A stretch of DNA of 64,000 bases from Pyxicephalus adspersus (lineage: Eukaryota > Chordata > Amphibia > Anura > Pyxicephalidae): NCBI RefSeq assembly GCF_032062135.1, contig NC_092860.1:154952716-155016715 (forward strand), read 5' to 3'. Within the stretch, counting starts at the first letter, position 1; every line of letters begins with the position of its first letter. The position numbers and the translations under genes are program-made. Positions 31,031-42,760 of the stretch are shown here, in pieces. The notes under the pieces are model-generated. The model did not search any database, was not told where the DNA came from, and saw only the letters and a list, made by a program, of their open reading frames with translations.

Positions 31031-34000
31031 CATCTCAAGTGGCTCTGCTTCTTGCTCCAGAAACCAATCATTATTGACTATTAATGATGATATTGCTAGT
31101 TGCTTAGCTGTATTAATAATCCTCTGGCCTCCTAAATACACAAATACTGAGCCGACAGATATGAACTTTGTGATGCAACCATTAACCATGACAAGTGCAA
31201 GCTTCCTGAAGATGGTTCATGGTCCATTATGGAACTCCGAGAGGACCGCATGATATTAGAAAATGTGTAGCAGCGATTTGTGTTTCCTTCTCCTGGTGGT
31301 GATTAGTGAACAGCGTTATGGTTGCCATTGTGATGCCAGAATTAGCATCCCTTAATTAGAGAGAGTCATGAAGTTTTATGCTAAACAGGTCATGAGTCTC
31401 AAGGACTCAAAACATTCACCGGTGTGCAATGAAGATAGTGATCATAAAAAAAGACATGAGCTGCTCCAACCAAGCTTTTTCCTATGGTCCTTCCACACCA
31501 ACCCAGCTCCTCCTTAGGATGTGCTCACCATTCTAACTAAAAACCCATAAGAAAGAAGTGATGACTTGGAGACCTCCATAAGGAGTACAGTCAGCTTTAA
31601 CATATTGTAGGTAAATGTACTGCAAAATCCTGTTTTTGAAAGATCTGATACCAATCTCCTAATGCCATGCCACAGGAAAAAGCCAATGCTCGGGAAGAAT
31701 TCATGTCCAATAAAACATTCAGAAATATATTCTCCATCACACATCTATTCTTCCTCTGGCTCCATAGTGGTGTCCTCAGGTGGTGGTGCTGGGGGCCATG
31801 GCAGTTCCTGACCCTCATAATTGATGTTTGAGTCCCGCTGGCACCCCAGAACAGCTGTAAAAATGTTTTTGCATTCGGCTTGCCAAAGCAAACATTTCTG
31901 CCCGGTGCCACTTAGCTGATGGATAAGAAGAGCAGATGTGTGCCACTCCAGTGTCCTGGCATCGCTTACACAGTGCAGGTGGCAGCAACAGGTGGCAGGG
32001 GAGGGGGGTAAAAGGGGAGAGGGGGTATTTTTATTTCTCTAATATTTTGTTTGATAATTAAGAATAAATCATCCCTGGCTGGTATGGAATAAGTAGCGGC
32101 AGAATGTTCGCTGAAATGTACTATTGTTACATGGGGGATAAGCCCCTATTTTTAGCTAGGTATTATTATTACATTATAATTTAAGATTTAACTGCACCTT
32201 GTACAGCCAATGGTTACTATTATTTTATATTTTGTACCATCATGGTTGTACAGCACCTTGAAGTTTCCAATGTGCTCAGTCAAGGATCAAAGGATCAAAA
32301 ATTGTAAGAGGGGCAGATATGCTGAACAAATAAGCTGTGACCATCATAGGGATTTCTATCCCAAAAGTGTCCTGAGCACAAAAAACTATGTCAACTATGT
32401 CCCCTTTTTTAAGAGAAACACCCCTCCGAACCTCCTTCCCCACCTTCCCCCACCTCTAATCCATATAGATCAATACAAGGACCACAGAAAGCTATTAAGT
32501 GAATGAATTAGATTCCCTTCTATTTAATGGGATTCACTCAAAATATCCCCACTGAGATCATCCCGGTGGTGAGAAATAGTGCTGCCCAGGCAATATCAGT
32601 TCTAACAAGATTCACACAGTGAATGTCATATAATACTTAAAAGGAAACCTGTCAGAAAATGCAGTTCCTCATTTGTGCAGCAAAATTTTTTCTATATGTA
32701 AATGTCATTAGAAAATCATTGCTAAAAAAAACCTAAATAAAGTATAGTACCCCAAAACTATAAAATATATCCTCTAATTCACTGCCATACATAATAGAAT
32801 AAACAAAGTTTGACAGTTTAATTATAGACATGAAGAATGTCCAGGAAACTTTGCCCAATGAATATACAAGTTATTGATGTGCCCCTGAATACAGAATTGC
32901 CACCAAAACTGCTGGTGGGGGTGTAAGTGTTTCTTGTGTGTTGGGGAAAGCAGGATGCTGTGGGAACATGCACCAAGTAAAAAGGAATGCTAAAAACATG
33001 TTTTTTGCACATCAAAGTTAAAATGTACTCATGAAAAACTTATACAAAGCTACCTGCCAACTTTTAACGTTAGGTTCAAAGCCACTGAACATATTATTGT
33101 CACCAAAATTGGGATGGTCAGGGTAGGTATTGGGAACATGTCATTAATGAAAAAAATAGGAAATCATGTAATTTTCCAGGTCTAATATGTATTTATGTTA
33201 ATAAAAATAATATGGCTTCTCACAGACCCACCTGACTCCCTCACCCCATCCATGTCAATACTACACTCCGGGATTTACAATTCACTCGAAAGTTTTCCAA
33301 AAATGTGTGCAAAAAATAAAATTCTCCTCCCCTACCCCGACTATTGAAAGTCAGCAGGCACCTAAAACAACAAAATTTCAGAATTTGGAAACAGGCCATC
33401 CTCCCAGCCGGACCAATTAAGATGGACAAAGGTCAAACCAGGAAAAGATGAAGATGGCGGCACTCATGATGGAACAGGGACTGGTGAGTGTCGCAATGAC
33501 TTCTTCTAGAGTTTACTTTACGATGCCCCCAGAACAAAGAAGCCGAAGCACACAAGCACTGCGGAGAAAGAACCAGAATTGATCATTTTTCTTAGCAGGG
33601 CCCAACCACCTTTCCATTATCACCCGGCCAGTCACTAGCTGAGCAGTTCTGGCCGGGGGCCCCCATGCTGGTGACAGCGGCATGTACAAAGCAAACAATC
33701 CAAGCAGAGACAAGCGCTGAGACTCATTTACAAGGTTTAATCAATATCTAGTCGGGGCATTTTTCTCTTCCTTTCATCTGAAGATAATTATCGCCTCGTA
33801 GCATCAAAACAGCCAGCAGAAGTCGGAGCAGAGGATCCAGCGCACGTGGGGAGATAGCAGAATCTTTTTAGGTGTTATAGAAGTCCCGCTGGGAATTATC
33901 AGCAGGCAGCAACGTGGTTTACTGACCAATGGCAAAGGGACCCTGTCATCACATTGAAACCACCATAGAAGAATAAGATCAGTGTCACGTCGGCCATCTG

Positions 34001-34747
34001 AGGGCCATCTCTTGAATTTACTCTTCAATGGATACCAGTGCTGCTGCGATCTGATAACTTGTCCAATCACGGGAAATGAGGTTCCCTCAATTGGCTGTTA
34101 CATCACTACAAAATACAGTATAAAGTACTGACTGAGGGTGCTGGAACCTGCATACATGGAACTTAAAATTTACCAGGCAATTCCCAAAAATCTAATTTGT
34201 ATGAGTGTGTGAAAGAAAAAGATAGGACAGAAGAAGAAGAAGACATTTTACAGCTGTTGGAGGTCCGGTTTTCGCTATTGGGACTGTTGTAATGTTGAGT
34301 CCTTTTGGAGTCCCTGTAAACATAAATCATTAAATGACTTTTTGGGTATTTTTGAGACATTTCGGCCAGTTAGGGATGACCTTATCTGGCCAGACTGTGG
34401 GGATGTATGATGCCTGGAGCCAGAGAAGCTCAGCAGATGGTATTAGAAACCAAACATTTATTGAAACCCCCATGAACAAAGCTCTGCTGATGTGTTTTTA
34501 GGGATATGCCTGGTTCCTGTCCATGTGTGAAGGGGACTTCCTTGTTATTTATAAATGCTGTCATCAACAGGCAAAAAATAAAACTTGTAAAACTCCAGTT
34601 GGAAGTTTCTAGAAAGGGGAATTTGCTTGCCGATACCACAATCTATAGGCCATCCTGTAGAACCCTCAGCATTCCCAGGCAAGGAAATCTCACAGAACTG
34701 CTGGTAAGAGGAATTTCAGTTTTGGTGAAATCCCCCAAGGGTTAATG
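31031..34747. other. Intergenic, no gene recognised
   Basis: No exon with convincing splice sites. 31480-31990 contains a minus-strand frame NYEGQELPWPPAPPPEDTTM ending in a stop, which looks like the tail of a mobile-element protein, but I cannot name it. The remainder shows no recognised repeat. Confidence 0.4.
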
Positions 34748-35108
34748 ACAGTAGAACCCTGGTTATCGGGAGCGTAGATAAGCGGAAACATCAGATAACC
34801 GGCACCCGACAGCTCTGCTTCCTTGATTGCTCCGGCAGCCCTAGCGGAGCTGTGGTTTGTATTCTGCATCCAAGAACCATACTACAGCTATAATAGGGCT
34901 GCAGGAGCAATCAGGAGAATGGAACTGTCAGTATAGCAGAGTTCCATTCAGTCATTCACCACTAGAGGTGAATAGGGACAAGTCTCCCCATTCAAGTCTA
35001 GTGCTGAATGGCTGAGAAAAGGAAACAGGAATTACCCTCAGTTAACCGGAAACTACACTTATCCGGAATTGCCCATCCCCGTGGGTGCCAGATAACCGAG
35101 GTTCTTTC
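34748..35108. mobile_element. Tigger/pogo-like MITE
   Basis: The left end GAACCCTGGTTATCGGGAGC and the right end, complemented, GAACCTCGGTTATCTGGCACC are inverted repeats resembling Tigger termini. The interior holds further inverted pairs (gattgctccggcagccct against agggctgcaggagcaatc; attcaccactagaggtgaat). Confidence 0.55.
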
Positions 35109-35339
35109 ATACTTCTAAAGGTTGCAGACACTGCAGCTCTCCTCGTTGGAGCATGGGGGAAAGCACCAGCCAATTATAATGAATTCGACACCCCAGTTCA
35201 GGATTATGTAGCAAATACATTGGTGAAACTTTTTCTGCAGAACATAGAAAGTCATGAATCTGCTACGAAGTTTGTTGAAATTCTTTTGTTACTGGCCACC
35301 CTCAGGCAGATGACATGGGATTACCTGAGACACCGAGTC

Positions 35340-35640
35340 TAAATGGCTTCTGGTCCCAAGGGGTGATGGGCTGGTAACCCCAGTGGCCACCGGACTACTT
35401 TGCTGCAGGTTGTGACCTCCAGGCTCTCCCCACCAAGGGGCAAGTGGAGTCAGACAGCTTCAGTATAGGAATAGCTGAACAAGCGGGTGTTAAACAGACC
35501 AGGAACAGGGCAGGCAGAAATGAAGTTAAAAAACATGCTGAGGTCATGGCTGGGGGAAATAAGAGACAAAGTCAGGGTCAAGCTGGGTCAGAACCCCAAA
35601 AAATTAAATGGAAAGAAAGCTGAGTAGAATTGTGAGCAAA
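35340..35640. repeat. Interspersed repeat, unassigned
   Basis: Shares words with 45770-45960 ('gctggtaaccccagtggcca' type text, 'ttgctgcaggttgtgacctc', caccaaggggcaagtggagt) and ends in the gtcagggtcaagctgggtca type of sequence seen also at 57700-57800. Class unknown. Confidence 0.4.
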
Positions 35641-35727
35641 CCCTGAAGATCCATCAACTTCTTCCAGATTAGAGGAGACTTGAAACGCTTAATGTACCGG
35701 TTTGACATGTTTGTACACATGAGCATA

Positions 35728-36512
35728 CCGTGTTTCCCCGATGATAAGGCAGGGCCATCAAATAAGACAGCCCCCCCTTTTTAGGTAAAAATGAAAAATA
35801 AGCCCCCCCCCCCGCAAATAAGCCACCCACCGATTACTTACCAGAATCGCGTGGTGCGGTGGGTGACTCCGTGTGTGGTTCCTCCGTGCGTGCCGCGCCT
35901 CTTCATGAAGAGGAAGTGACAGGACTGAAGTGACTCCGCCCACGCAAACACACGTGACTCCGCCCACGCAAACACAGGCAGCTTCCCTCATCCCTCCCTA
36001 ACGGAGACTGCAGGAGTTTGTTCAGGAGTTCAGACAGGTTTTTTTTTTGCTGTGAGCAATACCACTCTATATACGGTAAGCTTTAGAATGGGACATTAAA
36101 TGGTACAGTATATTATTGATTACAGTAGAAGGGGACAATGAATGGATCAGATTAATCAGAAGGGGACAATGATTGGCACAGATTGATCTGAAGGGGACAG
36201 GAATGGCACATGATTGATCAGAAGGGGACAATGATTGGCACAGATTGATCAGAAGGGGACAATGATTGGCACAGATTGATCAGAAGTGGACATGAATGGC
36301 ACATGATTGATCAGAAGGGGACAATGATTGGCCGTTATTACCATTATACTGTACCATATACAGGTAATAAAATTCTGTTTTTTTTTCAACAATAACTGTG
36401 TACTGTAGTCTTCTTCATGGGTAAATAAGGCATCCCCCTGAAAATAAGCCCAAGAGCATATTTTGGCCTTCAAAAAAAAATAAGACAGTGTCTTATCATC
36501 GGGGAAACAGGG
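35728..36512. mobile_element. TA-flanked TIR element with internal minisatellite
   Basis: Ends CCGTGTTTCCCCGATGATAA and TTATCATCGGGGAAACAGGG are inverted repeats and the element is bounded by TA on both sides (35726-35727, 36513-36514). A further inner pair of sequences (aataagacagcccccc / aaaaaaataagacagtgtct) supports a Tc1/mariner-type non-autonomous element of 785 bp. It encodes no transposase. The right half is a tandem array at 36127-36333. Confidence 0.75.
36127..36333 (+). repeat. About 32 bp minisatellite inside the TA-flanked element
   Basis: Six to seven copies of 'gatcagaaggggacaatgat' plus 'tggcacagatt', some with gaatggcacatgatt variants. Confidence 0.85.
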
Positions 36513-36514
36513 TA

Positions 36515-39500
36515 TGTGCGCATGTTCAATCGTGTGCATACACATACTCTAGAACGCGCAGGTGCATGATGCTGGAAATTAGCAAAAAGTCTTGTGCATG
36601 GCCATGCAGTCCAATATGTGGAGTTACACTTTAAGTCTTTATCAGGAACTTGGAATTTATTGGGGCAACCCTAAACTCAAGAACAGAAATATTACAGATT
36701 ACCAGTCCTTTAAAAGCAGTCCATTAAAAGTTCCTTTTCAGGCTAATTTCAGAACTGATGAACTATGAAACATTATCAGCGTTCCATTTTATGTAATAAG
36801 GATGAGGAGAGGGTGAGGTGTTTGTAGTCCAAATCAGAAGAACAAGCAGCAGTGACAACATTGCTCTTCCATAGATACAGTACAGTGAATGTTGTCACCA
36901 TAGTAGGTTTGGATACGCTTTAGATATAAATTGTAATAAATTTAATTTATAACAAGGCTATCCTGTGGATAATGATTTTGTTGAATCCGTCGCTTTAGTC
37001 CGGCCTGTAGTGGTCACTCGCCATTACACTTGTCACCCGGTTGGAAGCATTGGTGACCCCGAGTGCTTCTTGTCGCCATGATGTGGAATAAACTGCGTGG
37101 TAATTTGTTTAACCAATTCCTGCCTGGAGCTTGTACAGCGCAGAGAGAGCAGCATCAAAGAGAGCCTATCAAGTGATCTCTGTGACAATCTGCAGCTTGG
37201 GGGTGACACAACTAAGCGGAGTGCTTTCATGTTTCCTGCCTGGGAGGGCCAATTAATCTCTTTATCCCTCTGACACCACTAGAGGCAGCAGTAGAGGAGA
37301 TTTGCAGTTGCTCAAACTAGAATGATGTTCTTTTGCTTTATATTATGCATGCAATGTTTTTTTTTATGTTGTGTTGTTTTATGTTATTTTACATTTAAAG
37401 TATCTCTTTTATATTTTATGCACAACTTATTTTTTTTATTTAATATGATGTTAAACATTTTCAGGGGTTCTAACACTTCCTAAATATTATTTGCCATTAT
37501 TCATTATTTGAGAGATTTCCCTTTTCCAGTCATAAAAGTTAAACTTAATCAGGAAGGCGTTGTAAGACTTTGGTCCTATGTCAATGCTTAGCAAGTCACC
37601 AGTCCCTAACCCAGTCTTAGGAGGTTAATTGGTGTCATCCTAGTGGTTGGTTGCCCCCTGGAATTGGATGAGCAAAGGATTGCATCTGGGGGACAAGCAT
37701 TGGTGGAGAAATAAATGCCCAGGAGGTCAAAACACCAAACTGAAACATAGAGGAAGAGAGAGTTTGGAGCTAAAAGTCATACATGGGGCCATCCAGCCAG
37801 GCAAGGCATTGAGAGGCAGAAAGAGTTAATGGTCAAAGTTAAGGAAAAGGGTCAACAAAATAAGTCGAGCTCTATACTAGGTAAGGTGATTTTGTAAGAG
37901 GATAGCCTTTTTTTGATCTCTGGCCAACGAGGGGTTAGACCCAGTCTGTAAGCTGCACCTAACTCATAAATGGTGGCCCACCATATCTAGAGAAAGCATG
38001 GCGACACATTGGAAAACCAAGCAGTTGACACTTAGAAGGCCTCATCGCTGGAAGGTGTGGGAGTGACTGGAACCAATCAACCCATTCATCATATTTCATA
38101 TTAAAGAATGTCCAGGTTGGGGGCAAGTAATCCAGGGCTGCCGATACCCATGCTGGTTGGTTCCCAGTGGTCCCCTTGAATTGATGTTATCAATGGACTG
38201 TTCTTTTGGATCTGGAGAGGACAGCCAATCTGAAGTGTTGTACGTGGCAGTGATGTGGACACTGAAAGAAGGACTTCCTGGAGAAGAAAGAAGACTCTTA
38301 GGAAAGGAAAGTTTCATGATGGGTTTCGTTGAGTGAAAGGGGGCATTTGGGTGGATTTCTACATATGCTGTATGCTAACAACTGCAGGGGAAAAATTCAT
38401 TGTAAAAGTAAGAACAGGTTCACCAAAACGAAATTCCATATGCAGCACTCGTTTATTTTCTGTTCTTACCAGCCTCTCAATGTGTCTCAATGTACTTCAC
38501 TGTAAACTTTATCCTCCTGTTACAGTCCCTTTTCTGCATATCTCAGGCTGGGTGAGGATGAAATGGTGCAAGAAACCAACCAGTTGATGTACTGAAAAAA
38601 ATTGTGTTGATAGGATTAGAAAGCAGCATGACAAAAAGATTAACTCATTTTGCTGTGGCTCCATTCACTGTACAGGTGGGGGCAGGAGCTGGATGACCTG
38701 GGCTCAGGAACAGCTGGTTAAATCATACAGGCCATCAAACTGAGGACATCTAGTGGAAAAAATCTAGTACTGCAGGTAACTCCCTAAAGGTTTTTCCCAT
38801 TATAGGATGACAACGCCAATCATGTCACCTTGTTACATGGGCTCCACGTGTCACCCTGGTTATAGCTCACTGTGTTGTTGTTGGAGAACAGATTGTTTGT
38901 CAGTGTTGGATGTAAATGTCTCTGCATGTGTATGTGTGTGGGTGACATAAATAGATGGCAGAGATATAACGATGCCGGGGCCTATGAAGTGTTTGCTCTG
39001 TCCTCAGGCATCTCTTGAAATGTCTAATTAGTTTAACCCTTTCGCCCCTCTTTATCATCAAAGAGCCTGCACAGAGCGACGCTGGTGGTGGTGTCGATGA
39101 CAGTTTGCGCTTTCATGTTTCTTTTCGGAAAGCAGATAATTAATTTTCTCTCTGCAAGCCGAGCGCCTCTTCTCCTGTCGCAATTGTTTTAAGAAAGACG
39201 ACACTTAAAAAAAACCTGTATGAACTGAATTTTAATCTGCTCATTTTTTGCCTTCCCCAGTTCCTCCTTCCCTTTTTAATAACTTTTTTTATTACATACT
39301 TTATTTTAGACTTAGTGATACGTTGACTTTATACAATGCAGAGAGTGAATGGTTGGTGAGAGGGGCTGCTACGGTGAATACTTGAAAACATCACCTTAAC
39401 AAATCCTCATAAAACAAACCTTATACAAGCACTGGGCACCTCATGGGAGGAACTATGCAAATACCAAAATGATTTGATAGGTGGATGTTTGCCTGGAGGA

Positions 39501-40172
39501 GTGGACGTTTCTAGTCAGGCTGTATTTGCATGCTAACTGCCTCTGCGATGTCCAAACTTATAGCTTAACCTCTATAATTGACAGATCTGAAATCCTGTGA
39601 ATGGAAGAGGGTGACCCAGGGACAGTCAGGTTTAGGAGGGAAAAGCTAGAAGGGAGAAGACCTGATCCAATGTGGAAATGAGACGGGCTCTACCTGACTT
39701 GCTACATCTTCCAACATACACTGAGAGGCTCACAGTGTGCAATGAAAAGAAAGATCCGTACAAGAGAAGAGACTGTACAAGTGTATGAGACTAAAAGAGT
39801 GCAGGGCAATTTTATTGAAGAAAAGACTAAAGTTTAACACTAATTTATTTTTTTCAAAGATTGCCACCACATGTTCTCTTTCTTCCTTATGGCACTTTGT
39901 GCTTTCATTATGTATCTATCTCTATGACTAGTTTTTGACTGTCCATAATCTCAATAAGCAGTAATATGTCCATAATCTCAATAAGCAGTAATATGACCCA
40001 TGGTTTAGGCACCGACTCCTGTAACTAGGAGGAAGGTGATGGGTTCTCTAGGAGAGGTGTCATAAGGACGGTGGCTACAATAACTTTAACTGAGAAACTC
40101 TTCTCTATATAAACCTGATATTATAATAATAATTTTATCCTTAGAAAAATACCCGTCCACTATGTACACAAA
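36515..40172. other. Intergenic, largely repeat-poor
   Basis: No gene. 37560-37960 is a diverged repeat shared with 57440-57760 (ggaggttaattgg..., 'gcaaaggattgcatctgggg'). 37120-37265 and 38990-39200 are complex, unrepeated stretches that could be regulatory. A 28 bp duplication lies at 39940-39995. Confidence 0.4.
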
Positions 40173-40275
40173 GGGCCTGATATATTAAAGGAGAAGATAG
40201 ACTATCATGGGTGAACCTGAGTGATCCAGCAAACCATCTTCCTCAGTCCTTTAAGAGCTTTGAAAAATCAGGCCT
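40173..40275. repeat. MITE copy, 'gggcctgatttattaaag' family
   Basis: Ends gggcctgatatattaaag and aaaaatcaggcct, with gggtgaacctgagtgatcca inside. An internally shortened copy. Confidence 0.75.
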
Positions 40276-42094
40276 AGAGTTTGCTGTGGGTAATGCCAAC
40301 AGGGCATAGCCTTCTCCTGCACCCCGTATATATATATGGTCCACTTCCTTACCTGATGGCATGTCATAGGTCTACTTTGGCTATATACACCCCAGGTGGA
40401 CATCATCTGCTTTGCCAGCCTACATTCAATCGTATCATTAGTTCACGAGATATCTGCAATGTGCACTTTCCTGACTTTATCCTGATCTCTCGTATGAATA
40501 GCCAATGCCTAGAGATGGACTTCAGATTTTGGACCGGATTAGCAGTAGCCAGTAAAATGTACATTCACCCGTCACTGGGGACTTACATCTTCAACCAATA
40601 CTGAAATTGAAATACATTGGGTCAATGTCAAAGTTTTTTAATCTATTTTGTAAGCCCCATTTAAGGGGAAACCTTTGAACCCCCAAAATGTATCGACTAT
40701 TTCTACACTTGCTTGAATTTTTGATTGAAATGGGTTGTTTTGGATTCAAACACTTCTCTTTCTCCAAGATCTGATTGGCATTTTGGGGGATGATTGGTCA
40801 TGGCTCATTTTCCTGATATGGGGGTATTGATCTTGGTCTTGTTGCAGGGAATGTTAGATGTGCATGTTTATGACACCTCTACTACCCAGCCGGTCACATA
40901 TTTTGCACCTATCCGGCATTGTATAAAAACAGTCTATAACTTGGTAACAAGCGTCGTACCTCCATTGCATTCCAGCCTTTCAGGCACAATAACCCAATCT
41001 AGCTGAAACGATTCTCAGAGAATTGTGCACTTTTCAGCACAGAATAGATGCTGTCAATTATTTCTGACATCTGTTGAAGGCACACAGAGCCCATTTATAG
41101 GTTTCTCATTCACACAGCAAGAAAAAAGCAAAAATCTTCCCTGGAACATAAAACAAGTGAGAAAATTCTTTGTAGTGGTTCCATTAAATTGTCCTTGTCC
41201 TTATCATCTTTATTCGAGATCATGACTCCCTTTCACAAAGCGTTGCCCATAGTGTGTGGGGTACAGACATCAAACTGTCTGTGAAGAAAAATAGCACCAA
41301 ATTATAGGCGAGATTACTCAATCCCACAACAGAATGGGGCACATTTATTAACACTTTTCTTAAAGCGGACCTATACCGGGTTGGTCTAATCTCCTGACTG
41401 TCTTCATGTTCTCCTACCCATAGATTTTTTTTCTTTGGAAATCTTGCCACTTTGTACTTCAGGCTATACCATGTCAGGGAGTCCCGGCTGGTCGCTACTA
41501 ATCCCAACCAGCTGAATTGGCACTGAAATCAGAAAGCCTGGAGTCATGTGAGTAATGGCTAAGACCTTCCAAGGAGAACTTCATGAAGACATGGCGGATA
41601 CAACCTACAATGGGATATCACTAGATTGCCAAAACAATCCTTGGGACAAAAAGTTGTTCCAAAAGTTGATTTCCCATTATTCAGCTTTAGCTGTTGCCTG
41701 AGCATCGTTAGTTAGACTGCCGGTGCCACCAGGCCCACCATTTGTATGATAGTAATGTTAGTATGGTAGGAAAAGCTTGGCCTGTTTTTGGGCCCATTAT
41801 CTCATTAGGGTGCCATGAGCTTCCCAACCGTTATGCATTATTTCACAACACTGTAATAAGCATTTTATGGAGCCCAGAGAGACTTCCAAATTTTATAAAT
41901 TTGTACATTTTCAAAAATTTCTCTAAACCAGAACTGATGAAACTTATCAGCAAACAATGGTAAAAAACTAGACATCTGCAATGTGTACTCACCTGACTTC
42001 AATCTAATTGCATGTTTAAATACCCAACATGTTTTAGGGGTGATCAAAGGTTCCTCCTTCACCAGGGCTTCAAAAATTGATGGAAGGTCTAAAG
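40276..42094. other. Intergenic, nothing recognised
   Basis: No repeats or exons identified with confidence; open frames up to 107 codons have no protein-like features. Confidence 0.4.
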
Positions 42095-42752
42095 CAGGGG
42101 TATCAAACTCTGGCCCGGGGGCCAAATCTGGCTTTCAACGTCCTTTTTCTTAGCCCCAAAGGAATCCTAAATATGCTGGCCCGCCGCTGCACTGAAATAG
42201 CACCGCTACTACAATTCCTGGTATCACTCGCGTCTATAGACCAGCGGGCTCTCTGCCTATGTGTGGCCCCACATTGGACTGTTGTATAGATACAAATATT
42301 GCCGGGAACTTTAGTAGCGTCGCTATTTCAATGAAGAGGGAGGTTCAGCGGCGGGCCACTCATAAGATTTAGCTCCGCATTGGCCGCGTCTGGCATTTCC
42401 AGCACTCAGCAGTACTTTTCCTTTGTACTCCAAGGCATGGACTTGAATGATTGGATTTTTATAGGAGAATATTGTTATTAATATTGTTAGCCCGTGCAAA
42501 AAGGTTACCATTGAAATTTAACTCAGAAGGCTACAAATAGAGAAAGAGGCATTGGATTTTTTCCTAAATAAATTAAAAATCTCTATTATAAACTTGTTCC
42601 AGTTTAAATGTGAAGCAAAACCTCTTTGTTTCCATATGAAAAGGGTTTATATCTAATGAGAAGGAAACATTTCAATAAATTTCAAGGTTGGCCTGCGACT
42701 TTGTCTACATTTTTAATTTTGGCCCTCTGTGTATTTGAGTTTGACACCCCTG
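42095..42752. mobile_element. hAT-like non-autonomous element, 658 bp
   Basis: Ends CAGGGGTATCAAACTCTGGC and GTTTGACACCCCTG are inverted. The flanks gtctaaag (42087-42094) and gcctagag (42753-42760) make a decayed 8 bp target duplication. No transposase is encoded. Confidence 0.8.
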
Positions 42753-42760
42753 GCCTAGAG

